A stretch of 64,000 bases of DNA from Streptomyces sp. TP-A0356. GTDB lineage: Bacteria > Actinomycetota > Actinomycetes > Streptomycetales > Streptomycetaceae. Both the position numbers and the translations under genes were made by a program. Below, in pieces: positions 25,204 through 32,511 of the stretch (within the stretch, counting starts at the first letter, position 1; every line of letters starts with the position of its first letter). The stretch lies in contig NZ_BBZJ01000021.1 of the NCBI RefSeq assembly GCF_001417775.1, forward strand, positions 124,001 to 188,000, given 5' to 3'. The notes under the pieces are model-generated. The model made no database searches and was not told the DNA's origin. It was given only the letters and a program-made list of their open reading frames with translations.

Positions 25204-26699
25204 GCTCCCTCGTCCAGTCCGTCGACTGGCTCGCGATCGCGCCACCCGCCATCGCGGCGGTCGTCGGACTCGTCGTCCTCGTCGCCGACCTCTTCCTCGG
25301 CAAGGAGAAGAAGGCCCTCCTCGGCTGGGTCTCCGTCGCGGGACTGGCCGCCGCGGCGGTCATGCTGCTGCCCCTCCTGGAGGGGCACCGCGCCACCTTC
25401 TGCCTGACCGGTGACCCGCAGGTCTGCAGCTACATGGCGGACCGTTTCACCCTTGTCATCCAGTTCCTCGTCCTCGGCGGTGCCCTCCTCGCGGCACTTC
25501 TGTCGGTCACGGCCCTGAAGGACGCGAACAAGGAACTACCCGAAGGGGAGTTCTGGTTCCTGCTGCTCTCCTCCGCGGCCGGTGCCGCTCTGCTGCCCGC
25601 CTCCCGCGACCTGGCGACCCTCATCGTCGCCCTGGAGGTCGCCTCCCTGCCCGCGTTCGCCCTTGTGGGCATCCGGTACGGCGACAAGAGGTCCTCCGAG
25701 GCGGCCCTGAAGTTCTTCCTGTCGTCCGTCACCGCGACCGCCGTCAGCCTCCTGGGCATCAGCTTCGTGTACGGGACCACGGGCACCCTGTACCTCACCC
25801 AGGTGGCGCACCGGATCCAGCACGTGGACGGCCAGTTCCACACACTCGCCCAGGCGGGAGTCGTCCTCACGCTCGTCGGCTTCGCCTTCAAGACGGCCGC
25901 CGTCCCGTTCCACTTCTGGGTGCCCGACACCTACGTGGGCGCGCCCCTGCCGGTCGCCGCCTACCTGTCGGTCGTCGGCAAGGCGGTCGGCTTCTCCGGC
26001 CTGATCCTCATCACCGTGGTCGCCCTCCCGTCGTACGCGGACGTGTGGGGCCCGGCACTCGCCGTGCTGGCCGCCCTCACCATGACCGTCGGCAACGCCG
26101 GCGCACTCCGGCAGCAGGCCACGCGCGCGTACAGCGCCGTACGCCTGCTGGCCTGGTCCTCCGTCGGCCAGGCCGGCTACCTTCTGGTGCCGATCGCCGC
26201 GGCCGCCTACTCCAAGGACGCACAGAAGTCGATCGGTTCCACCGTGGCGTACGCCCTGATGTACGCCGCGGTGAACCTCGGCGCCTTCGCCGTGGCCGCG
26301 CTCGTGGGCCGCGCGCGGGCCCTGAACCGCATCACCGACTACCGCGGCCTGTACGCGTCGAACCCTCTTGCCGCGCTGATCCTGGCGTTCTTCCTGCTCT
26401 GCCTGGCAGGCCTCCCGCCGGGCATCATCGGCCTCTTCGCGAAGGTCACCGTCTTCTCCGCGGCCGTCGACGCCGGTCTCGGCTGGCTCGCCGTGGTGAT
26501 GGCGGTCAACGTGGTGATCGCGCTCTTCTACTACCTCCAGTGGACGGCCCTGCTCTTCCGCGCTCCCGAGGCGGAGCCGGAGAAGCACGGCGTCCCCGCC
26601 CCGCTCACTGCGGCCATCGCCCTGACCGCGGTGCTGGGCATCGCCCTCTCCGGGGCACCTCAGCTGGTGCTGCGCTTCTCGGCCACCGGCCTCTTCTGA
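25200..26699 (+). CDS. nuoN: NADH-quinone oxidoreductase subunit N
   Basis: This 499-residue antiporter-like subunit closes the operon. The start ATG at 25200 has AGGAGG nine bases upstream and overlaps nuoM. Signatures are ATLIVALEVASLPAFALVGI, FKTAAVPFHFWVPDTYVGAP and YSAVRLLAWSSVGQAGYLLV. Together L, M and N supply three proton channels. No further nuo gene follows, so the operon ends here without D, E, F or G. Confidence 0.95.
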   Translation: MSSLVQSVDWLAIAPPAIAAVVGLVVLVADLFLGKEKKALLGWVSVAGLAAAAVMLLPLLEGHRATFCLTGDPQVCSYMADRFTLVIQFLVLGGALLAALLSVTALKDANKELPEGEFWFLLLSSAAGAALLPASRDLATLIVALEVASLPAFALVGIRYGDKRSSEAALKFFLSSVTATAVSLLGISFVYGTTGTLYLTQVAHRIQHVDGQFHTLAQAGVVLTLVGFAFKTAAVPFHFWVPDTYVGAPLPVAAYLSVVGKAVGFSGLILITVVALPSYADVWGPALAVLAALTMTVGNAGALRQQATRAYSAVRLLAWSSVGQAGYLLVPIAAAAYSKDAQKSIGSTVAYALMYAAVNLGAFAVAALVGRARALNRITDYRGLYASNPLAALILAFFLLCLAGLPPGIIGLFAKVTVFSAAVDAGLGWLAVVMAVNVVIALFYYLQWTALLFRAPEAEPEKHGVPAPLTAAIALTAVLGIALSGAPQLVLRFSATGLF

Positions 26700-26757
26700 C
26701 GGACGCTCGCACGTGTGACGGACGCTCGCACGCGCGCGGGGACACACGACACGGCAC

Positions 26758-26803
26758 GCGCGCGTGGGGGCGCCGCCATCTCACCCGGACGGCCCACGCG
26801 CGC
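26758..26803 (+). terminator. Possible terminator after nuoN
   Basis: Arms GCGCGCGTGGG (26758-26768) and its complement (26793-26803) pair perfectly but enclose a 24-base loop. Just before it the unit GACGGACGCTCGCAC occurs twice. It is the only hairpin candidate in the nuoN-htpX spacer. Confidence 0.45.
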
Positions 26804-26818
26804 CGGTGCGCGCACAAG

Positions 26819-26844
26819 GGAACTTGCGCTTCCCGCCTGGCGTT
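26819..26844 (+). promoter_or_regulatory. SigR-like promoter of htpX
   Basis: GGAAC at 26819-26823 and GTT at 26842-26844 are 18 bp apart, matching the thiol-oxidative-stress sigma factor R pattern GGAAT-N18-GTT except for the last -35 base. It would start the message near 26851, about 83 bases before the htpX GTG. A membrane quality-control protease is a sensible SigR target. Confidence 0.5.
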
Positions 26845-26933
26845 GACCAGTGCGGGAGGGTCCACTGAGAAGTGGAGTCAACAGCATTCGCAGACAAAAG
26901 GGTTCCCCTGCCGCACGACTTGGAGGGCGTACC

Positions 26934-27797
26934 GTGCACCGCCGGCACAACGGGCTCAGGACCGCAGTACTCCTCGGGGGACTGTCCGCAGTCATCATCC
27001 TCATCGGCAGCTTCTTCGGGCGTACAGGACTGGTCGTCGCGGTCCTCATCGCGATCGGCACGAACGCGTACGCGTACTGGAACAGCGACAAGCTGGCTCT
27101 ACGCGCGATGCGCGCGCGCCCGGTGAGCGAGTTCGAGGCTCCCGCGCTGTACCGCATGGTCCGAGAGCTCTCCAACCAGGCCCGCCAGCCGATGCCCCGC
27201 CTGTACATCTCGCCGACGGAGGCCCCGAACGCGTTCGCGACCGGCCGCAACCCGCGCAACGCGGCGGTGTGCTGCACCGAAGGCATCCTCCGCATCCTCG
27301 ACGAGCGGGAGCTGCGCGGCGTCATCGGGCACGAGCTGAGTCACGTCTACAACCGCGACATCCTCATCTCGTCGGTCGCGGCGGCCCTCGCCTCGGTGAT
27401 CATGTTCCTGGTGAACTTCGCGTGGCTGATCCCCATCGGCCGCTCGGACGACGACGAAGGGCCCGGCCTCCTGGGCATGCTGCTGATCATGATCCTGGGC
27501 CCGCTCGCCGCGACGATCATCCAGCTCGCCATCAGCCGCGCCCGGGAGTACGAGGCGGACGCGTCCGGCGCCCAGCTGACCGGTGACCCCCTCGCACTCG
27601 CGAGCGCGCTGCGCAAACTGGACATGGCCACCAAGCAGCTTCCGCTGCCGCCCGAGCCGCGCATCGAAGCGGCGAGCCACATGATGATCGCGAACCCCTT
27701 CCGCCCGGATCAAGGACTCACGAAGCTCTTCTCCACACACCCGCCGATGGCGGAGCGGATCGCCCGGCTCGAGCAGATGGCAGGTCGCCATCGGTGA
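26934..27797 (+). CDS. htpX: Membrane zinc metalloprotease HtpX
   Basis: This M48-family protease degrades damaged membrane proteins. It has 287 residues, the usual length, from the GTG at 26934 with TTGGAGGG upstream; longer starts upstream lack support. Two helices occupy residues 10-45. The zinc site is HELSH at 133-137 (GHELSHVYNRD) with the third ligand in REYEAD at about 204-209. Two more helices (about 145-165 and 180-200) lie between. The C-terminus has the typical FSTHPPMAERIARLEQMAG. A SigR-like promoter precedes it. Confidence 0.95.
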   Translation: MHRRHNGLRTAVLLGGLSAVIILIGSFFGRTGLVVAVLIAIGTNAYAYWNSDKLALRAMRARPVSEFEAPALYRMVRELSNQARQPMPRLYISPTEAPNAFATGRNPRNAAVCCTEGILRILDERELRGVIGHELSHVYNRDILISSVAAALASVIMFLVNFAWLIPIGRSDDDEGPGLLGMLLIMILGPLAATIIQLAISRAREYEADASGAQLTGDPLALASALRKLDMATKQLPLPPEPRIEAASHMMIANPFRPDQGLTKLFSTHPPMAERIARLEQMAGRHR

Positions 27798-28046
27798 AGA
27801 CAGCCCCGAGCGTCATTTGGCTCCTGTGAGCGGCTTCTGGCTCTTCCCAGGCCGGGCTCTTCCCAGGCCGGCAGGGGATGACAATTCACAGGGGCGGAAT
27901 CCGCGGCGGTCGCCGCGATGCCGATGTCATGAGTGAAGCTCCACGGGACACGGCGGGACAGTTCGGCGGTCCGGGGCGGAGTAGCGGGAGAGCCCTTGGC
28001 CGAAGGCATGGCTCCAGGCGTCAGGTGTGGCCCCGAGGCTCGGGGA
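27798..28046. other. Spacer between htpX and yccF
   Basis: The two genes converge across 249 bases. A 16-bp unit, GGCTCTTCCCAGGCCG, occurs twice in tandem near 27837-27870. No gene or clear terminator was seen. Confidence 0.4.
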
Positions 28047-28448
28047 TCAACGGCCGCCAAAGCCCTGGTCGGTCGGTACCACTTCACGCCCCAACGGCAT
28101 GAGCGAGATCGGGATGAGCTTCAGGTTGGCCCACCCGAACGGGACACCGATGATCGACAGGAACAACGGGATGCTCGTGATCAGGTGCCCCAGTGCCAGC
28201 CACCATCCCGCGAAGACCACCCAGATCACGTTGCCGATGAATGACGCCGACCCGGCGTCCGGTCGCTCCACGGTGGTGCGGCCGAACGGCCACAGGACGT
28301 ACCCAGCGATACGCAGCGACGCGATGCCGAACGGGATGGTGACGATCAAGACGAAGCAGATCAGCGCAGCGATCAGGTAGCCCAGCGCCATCCAGATGCC
28401 GCAGAGGACCAGCCAAAGGATGTTCAGCAGCAGGTTGACCAGCTTCAT
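28047..28448 (-). CDS. YccF-domain inner membrane protein
   Basis: This 133-residue protein is made of two copies of the YccF domain: an N-terminal helical hairpin LVNLLLNILWLVLCGIWMAL with IPFGIASLRIAGYVLWPFGR, and a second one, IGNVIWVVFAGWWLALGHLI with GVPFGWANLKLIPISLMPLG. The PFG-loop motif in each copy is diagnostic. The family is membrane-bound and of unknown function. The ATG at 28448 has GGAGGGG nine bases upstream. A decayed fragment of a similar gene lies on the opposite strand 120 bp away. Confidence 0.92.
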   Translation of the reverse strand: MKLVNLLLNILWLVLCGIWMALGYLIAALICFVLIVTIPFGIASLRIAGYVLWPFGRTTVERPDAGSASFIGNVIWVVFAGWWLALGHLITSIPLFLSIIGVPFGWANLKLIPISLMPLGREVVPTDQGFGGR

Positions 28449-28839
28449 GATCGGTGCCCCTCCAGGTTGCTCTGCCGACGCGGTCTCCCCACAGAAGTAT
28501 CAGCTGGCCACGCGCTCAGACGGAACCGCAGCCGCCTTGTCGCGCGATCCGGAACGTTCCGAGACAATCCCGTTCAGCACCGCCAACCTCACGCTCATCC
28601 CGGTGCCACTGGTCCCCCTCGGGCGGGAAATCGACTACGGGCGAGCCATTCGCGACGCCTCGCCGACCGCCCGTGCACCCGTGACCTGACGCGCCGGGAG
28701 AGGGGAAACACGACCGGCCGGCCCGTTCAGACCGCCGCCGTCGGCGAACTGACGGCCGGGCCCCGTCCCCGCGCGACCACGGCCCCGGGGGTTGTCCACA
28801 GGCCGCCCGAATGTCGGCGGCGCCCTGCATCATGAACCC
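28449..28839. other. Gene-free stretch containing a yccF fragment
   Basis: These 391 bases hold no intact gene. They contain the yccF promoter side, the yccF-like fragment at 28567-28638, and GC-rich DNA before the SMI1 gene without an evident promoter. Confidence 0.5.
28567..28638 (+). pseudogene. Decayed C-terminal fragment of a second yccF gene
   Basis: The frame starting at 28567 reads IPFSTANLTLIPVPLVPLGR and then EID. The C-terminus of the intact YccF next door reads VPFGWANLKLIPISLMPLGR and then EVV. About 14 of 23 positions are identical, including the PF, ANL, LIP and PLGRE blocks. Nothing YccF-like precedes it in the frame and no start or ribosome site is present. It lies on the strand opposite to intact yccF, so it looks like the relic of an inverted duplicate. 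Confidence 0.65.
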
Positions 28840-29406
28840 ATGACCGACAACGAGCAGTTGCTGGACAGGGTGGCGGCCCAAGCCCGCAACACCCGCCCGT
28901 GGGGCTGGCCGTCGCTCCCCGAGCCCGTGGAGGAGGCCGCCCTCGTCCGCGCCGAGGCGGCCCTGGGCTTCCCCCTGCCGCCGCTGCTCGCCGCGCTGTA
29001 CCTGCGGATAGGAGACGGTGGATTCGGCCCCGAGTACGGCCTGTTGCCCCTGCTCGACAGCCCGCCGTCCAGCGAGCCGGCCGCCGTCCCGCAGTACCTC
29101 GCGCACCGCGAGAGCGGCCGCAGGGACCCCGACCGGCCCTGGCCCGAGGGCGTCCTGCCGATATCCCACTGGGGCTGCGGAATGTACGCGTGCGTGGACT
29201 GCCGTACCCCGCAGGCCACGGTCCTGCTCTACGAGCCGAACGCGGACGAGGCCGACCACGCCTGGTACGTGGACGCCCCCGGCCTCGCGCAGTGGCTGCA
29301 GGCCTGGCTCGACGGCACCGGCTGGTACGAGGAGTTCAACGACGGAGCGGACCTGCCACCCTGGCCGGACTTCCCGATACGCACGGGCGCCGCACACGCC
29401 TCGTAG
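28840..29406 (+). CDS. SMI1/KNR4-family protein
   Basis: The protein has 188 residues from the ATG at 28840. The SMI1/KNR4 fold is suggested by RAEAALGFPLPPLLAALYLR followed by IGDGGFGPEYGLLPL, the usual start of this domain. The rest (WGCGMYACVDC, then DAPGLAQWLQAWLDGTGWYE) also fits. In bacteria such proteins often act as immunity proteins to contact-dependent toxins, but many stand alone, and no toxin gene lies beside this one. No clear ribosome site precedes the start. Confidence 0.82.
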   Translation: MTDNEQLLDRVAAQARNTRPWGWPSLPEPVEEAALVRAEAALGFPLPPLLAALYLRIGDGGFGPEYGLLPLLDSPPSSEPAAVPQYLAHRESGRRDPDRPWPEGVLPISHWGCGMYACVDCRTPQATVLLYEPNADEADHAWYVDAPGLAQWLQAWLDGTGWYEEFNDGADLPPWPDFPIRTGAAHAS

Positions 29407-29496
29407 GCGGGTTCGCTCGTGCGGATGGGACGGTGCGGGGCCGCCAGGCCCGCCGGGCACCGTCGGGCCGACTCCCGCCACACGACGAGGGCTACC

Positions 29497-29592
29497 CCGC
29501 AGCAACCCACTACCCCGCAGCAACCCACTACCGTGTGGCAACCCACTACCGCGTGGCAACCCACTACCGCGCAGCAACCCACCGCCGCACGC
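29497..29592. repeat. 18-bp tandem repeat reaching into the APC permease gene
   Basis: Five copies begin with CAACCCAC at 29503, 29521, 29539, 29557 and 29575, exactly 18 bp apart, with unit CAACCCACTACCGCGTGG. The last copies encode the end of the APC permease on the minus strand, and its TAG stop is part of a unit. Confidence 0.9.
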
Positions 29593-30826
29593 CGTATGCC
29601 ACCGCCCCCAGGCCCACTACGCCCGCGCCGATTCCCACCGAGATCGCCGGCAGCGAGAACGCCAGCGTGACGCAGCCCAGAAGCCCGACCGCCGGTACGA
29701 CGCGCGACACCGGCGCCGAACTCAGCTTCCACGCGGACGCGTTGGCGATCGCGTAGTAAGCCAGCACCCCGAAGGAGGAGAAGCCGATCGCGCCCCGCAC
29801 GTCCACCGTCGCGGCGAGCGCGGCCACCACGACACCCACGGCCAGCTCGGCCCGGTGCGGCACCTGGAAGCGCGGGTGGACGGCGGCCAGGGCGCCCGGT
29901 AGATGCCGGTCGCGCGCCATGGCCAGTGTCGTCCGCGAGACCCCCAGGATCAGCGCCAGCAGCGAGCCCAGCGCGGCCACCGCGGCGCCCACCCGCACCA
30001 CCGGCGCGAGACCGGGTACGCCCGCCGCCCGTACCGCGTCGGCCAGCGGCGCCGCCGCACGGCCCAGCCCGCCCGCACCCAGCACGGAAAGGACAGCGAC
30101 AGCCACCGCCGCGTACACCACGAGAGCGATGCCCAGCGCCACCGGGATCGCGCGCGGGATGGTGCGCTCGGGATCCCGTACCTCCTCCCCGAGGGTGGCG
30201 ATCCGCGCGTATCCGGCGAACGCGAAGAAGAGCAGTCCCGCCGCCTGCAGGATCCCGCCGGCGCCGCCGGAACCGCCGGTGTCCAGCCGCGAGGCGTCGG
30301 CGGCCCCGGACCCCAGACACACGACGACCACGGAAGCGAGGACAGCCAGGACCACCGCCACGATCACTCGCGTGAGCAGGGCCGACTTCTGCATGCCGCC
30401 GTAGTTCACGGCGGTCAGGGCCACCACGGCCGCGACCGCCACCACGTGCGCCTGACCCGGCCAGACGTACGCGCCCACGGTGAGTGCCATCGCCGCACAG
30501 GAAGCGGTCTTCCCGACGACGAACGACCAGCCCGCCAGATAGCCCCAGAACACCCCGAGCCGCTCGCGCCCGTACACGTATGTGCCGCCGGAGGCGGGAT
30601 ACAGGGCGGCCAGCCGTGCCGAGGAGGTCGCGTTGCAGTAGGCCACCACGGCGGCGACCGCGAGCCCGAGCAACAGCCCGGACCCGGCCGCGCGCGCCGC
30701 CGGGGCCAGGGCCGCGAAGATCCCCGCCCCGACCATCGACCCGAGGCCGATGACGACGGCGTCCCCGACCCCGAGGGTCCGGCGCAACCCGGCACGGGCG
30801 GACCGCTGCGCCCCGGACTGTGTCAT
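29564..30826 (-). CDS. APC-family amino acid permease
   Basis: The protein has 420 residues from the ATG at 30826. It begins with the APC hallmark LGVGDAVVIGLGSMVGAGIFAAL and continues through about twelve helices. YPASGGTYVYGRERLGVFWGYLAGW and FFAFAGYARIATLGEEVRDPERTIPRAIPV are the other landmark regions of amino acid permeases. The substrate is not predictable. The final residues VRRWVAAR and the stop are encoded by the 18-bp repeat array, so the natural C-terminus may have been altered by repeat growth. Confidence 0.9.
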   Translation of the reverse strand: MTQSGAQRSARAGLRRTLGVGDAVVIGLGSMVGAGIFAALAPAARAAGSGLLLGLAVAAVVAYCNATSSARLAALYPASGGTYVYGRERLGVFWGYLAGWSFVVGKTASCAAMALTVGAYVWPGQAHVVAVAAVVALTAVNYGGMQKSALLTRVIVAVVLAVLASVVVVCLGSGAADASRLDTGGSGGAGGILQAAGLLFFAFAGYARIATLGEEVRDPERTIPRAIPVALGIALVVYAAVAVAVLSVLGAGGLGRAAAPLADAVRAAGVPGLAPVVRVGAAVAALGSLLALILGVSRTTLAMARDRHLPGALAAVHPRFQVPHRAELAVGVVVAALAATVDVRGAIGFSSFGVLAYYAIANASAWKLSSAPVSRVVPAVGLLGCVTLAFSLPAISVGIGAGVVGLGAVAYGVRRWVAAR

Positions 30827-31016
30827 GGTGCGCACCCTACTGGCCCTGCAACCGGCGGCCACCGCCAGGCGTCCTCCCCGACGACGGCTGCCGCACACAC
30901 ATTCAAGAACGAGCGCGGTCAGCGGCATCGACCAGCAAGCGGCGCCGACGCATGAACGCAGCCTGGTCGGAGCAGGAGCACAGCACAGGCACGGCGCGGA
31001 GAGGCAGGTTCACGGC

Positions 31017-31283
31017 ATGGGCATAGTCAGCTGGATCATTCTGGGGCTGTTGGCAGGCGCCATCGCCAAATTCCTGCTGCCGGGCAAAGACCCGGGCGGC
31101 TTCATCGGTACGACTCTCATCGGCGTCGCCGGTGCCTTCATCGGTGGCTGGATATCAGCCCGTTGGCTGCATCACCCGATCACCAAGCACTTCTACGACG
31201 GTGCCACCTGGGCGGCCGCGATCGGCGGCTCGCTCGTGCTGCTGATCATCTACCGCGTCCTCTTCGGCGACTCGCGTCGCTGA
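31017..31283 (+). CDS. GlsB/YeaQ/YmgE-type small membrane protein
   Basis: This 88-residue protein has three helices: GIVSWIILGLLAGAIAKFLL, GGFIGTTLIGVAGAFIGGWI and a last one around AAAIGGSLVLLIIYRVLFG. The glycine-rich loop GKDPGGFIGTTLIG is the signature of the transglycosylase-associated (GlsB/YeaQ/YmgE) family, linked with general stress. The molecular role is unknown. The ATG at 31017 has AGGCAGG upstream. Confidence 0.9.
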   Translation: MGIVSWIILGLLAGAIAKFLLPGKDPGGFIGTTLIGVAGAFIGGWISARWLHHPITKHFYDGATWAAAIGGSLVLLIIYRVLFGDSRR

Positions 31284-31314
31284 AGCCACCCCTGAAGCCG
31301 CAGCCGGCAGCGGA

Positions 31315-31352
31315 GAAGGGTGGGGCCCCGGGCTTCGGGGTGCCCACCCTTC
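31315..31352. terminator. Bidirectional terminator
   Basis: Arms GAAGGGTGGG (31315-31324) and complement (31343-31352) pair, with an inner CCCCG/CGGGG stem (31326-31330, 31336-31340). It lies between the convergent GlsB-type gene and yajQ and fits both directions. Confidence 0.85.
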
Positions 31353-31361
31353 CTCGTATGC

Positions 31362-31850
31362 CTAGCGGTAGTTCACGAACTGCAGCGCGAAGTCGAAGTC
31401 CTTGCCCTTCAGCAGGGCGATCACGGCTTGGAGGTCGTCACGGTTCTTCGAGCTGACGCGCAGCTCGTCACCCTGCACCTGTGCCTTGACGCCCTTCGGG
31501 CCCTCCTCGCGGATGATCTTCGCCACCTTCTTCGCGTTGTCCTGGGAGATGCCCTCCTCGATCGTGGCGAAGATCTTGTACTCCTTGCCGGAGAGCTGCG
31601 GCTCACCGGCGTCCAGCGCCTTCAGGGAGATCCCGCGCTTGACCAGCTTCGACTGGAAGACGTCGAGGACGGCCTTCGCCCGGTCCTCGGAGTTGGCCTG
31701 CATCAGGATCTTGTCGCCGGACCAGGCGATCGAGGCGCCGACGTTCTTGAAGTCGTAGCGCTGCGAGATCTCCTTGGCGGCCTGGTTGAGGGCGTTGTCG
31801 ACCTCCTGCCGCTCGACCTTCGAGACGATGTCGAAACTGGAGTCGGCCAT
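31362..31850 (-). CDS. yajQ: YajQ-family nucleotide-binding protein
   Basis: The 162-residue protein starts at the ATG at 31850 with AAGGAG nine bases upstream. The opening MADSSFDIVSKVERQEVDNA and the later IAWSGDKILMQANSEDRAKA are characteristic. The end, VSSKNRDDLQAVIALLKGKD followed by FDFALQFVNYR, is the conserved C-terminus. YajQ proteins have two linked alpha/beta domains. Members in Xanthomonas and Pseudomonas bind cyclic di-GMP; whether the Streptomyces protein does is unknown. Confidence 0.95.
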   Translation of the reverse strand: MADSSFDIVSKVERQEVDNALNQAAKEISQRYDFKNVGASIAWSGDKILMQANSEDRAKAVLDVFQSKLVKRGISLKALDAGEPQLSGKEYKIFATIEEGISQDNAKKVAKIIREEGPKGVKAQVQGDELRVSSKNRDDLQAVIALLKGKDFDFALQFVNYR

Positions 31851-32082
31851 GTCCTGTGGCTCCTTGTATCGGGATGGATCGGGGTGGATCGGGGTGCGTA
31901 TCGGCGTGCGGGAGCGCGGCCGCCTGGCCCGGCGTCGACCCGGGCCGCATCCGGACAAGCCTAGCCACCCCCACCCCTCCCGGTACCGATCTATCGGGTG
32001 GCGAAGCACCCCTGCGTATCAGGTATCGTTTACGTCGTTGCCAGGGAGCACCGCCGAAAGCGGCCCCACAGCAGCAATCCCC

Positions 32083-32164
32083 GGCGGTGTGCCCGAGCGG
32101 CCAAAGGGAGCAGACTGTAAATCTGTCGGCTATGCCTACCCAGGTTCGAATCCTGGCGCCGCCA
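32083..32164 (+). tRNA. tRNA-Tyr (GTA)
   Basis: This is an 82-base class II tRNA. The acceptor stem is GGCGGTG (32083-32089) with CGCCGCC (32157-32163) and discriminator A32164. The anticodon is GTA at 32117-32119, in the loop CTGTAAA. The T arm contains GGTTCGAATCC. A long variable arm is present, as expected for bacterial tRNA-Tyr. CCA is not encoded. A TATCGT -10-like element lies about 55 bases upstream. Confidence 0.97.
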
Positions 32165-32173
32165 CGCTCAGGG

Positions 32174-32216
32174 AGACCCCCTCTGATCAGGTTATGTGCC
32201 TGGTCAGAGGGGGTCT
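32174..32216 (+). terminator. Terminator of tRNA-Tyr
   Basis: An 18-bp stem, AGACCCCCTCTGATCAGG (32174-32191) with its complement at 32199-32216 (one T-G pair), has the seven-base loop TTATGTG and is followed by TTTCGTTG. It is one of the best terminators in the window, ten bases after the tRNA. Confidence 0.93.
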
Positions 32217-32320
32217 TTCGTTGTCTCCGCGTCTGAGGCCCTCGGTCAGCCAACTCGGCAGATATGGGGCATATGTGTCAATCTGGACTGATGTGGCATT
32301 CGGTGCGAGAGGAGTGCATC

Positions 32321-32410
32321 ATGATCGCCAAGCTGCTCGCGAAGCTGTCCTTCACCCGCCACTACGGTGCGTACGGGGAACACGACTGGCATGCGTACGC
32401 CGGCGACTAG
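32321..32410 (+). CDS. Putative RiPP precursor peptide (29 residues)
   Basis: A short ORF reads from the ATG at 32321, six bases after GAGAGGAG, a strong ribosome site, to TAG at 32408-32410. The N-terminal half is a small basic/hydrophobic leader (MIAKLLAKLSFTR). The C-terminal half is dense in aromatic residues: Tyr15, Tyr18, His21, Trp23, His24 and Tyr26, ending in WHAYAGD. This is the look of a substrate for oxidative aromatic cross-linking. A P450 gene follows 101 bp later with an intergenic hairpin between. Tiny precursors beside a P450 define the biarylitide, atropopeptide (tryptorubin) and cittilin RiPPs. Exact core boundaries and product are inference. Confidence 0.72.
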   Translation: MIAKLLAKLSFTRHYGAYGEHDWHAYAGD

Positions 32411-32425
32411 GTCTGACCGCACTAT

Positions 32426-32450
32426 CGGCGGGTGCCCCGGGCGCCCGCCG
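32426..32450 (+). terminator. Hairpin between precursor peptide and P450 genes
   Basis: Arms CGGCGGG (32426-32432) and CCCGCCG (32444-32450), extended by a T-G pair and two GC pairs, close on a five-base loop. Partial terminators here are common in peptide-enzyme operons, where they keep precursor levels above enzyme levels. Confidence 0.55.
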
Positions 32451-32511
32451 TCTCCCAGCCACGCTGCCGACGATATCGACCTGGACAGGCACAAGAGTCA
32501 CGGACGATCTC

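Noticed and set aside
29497..29592. Possible CRISPR array
   Set aside because: The 18-bp units are contiguous without spacers, and there are no cas genes; the same applies to the 15-, 21-, 30- and 36-bp arrays.
31774..32511. Long in-frame extension upstream of the P450 start
   Set aside because: It runs through tRNA-Tyr, its terminator and the peptide gene, has no ribosome site and no P450 likeness.
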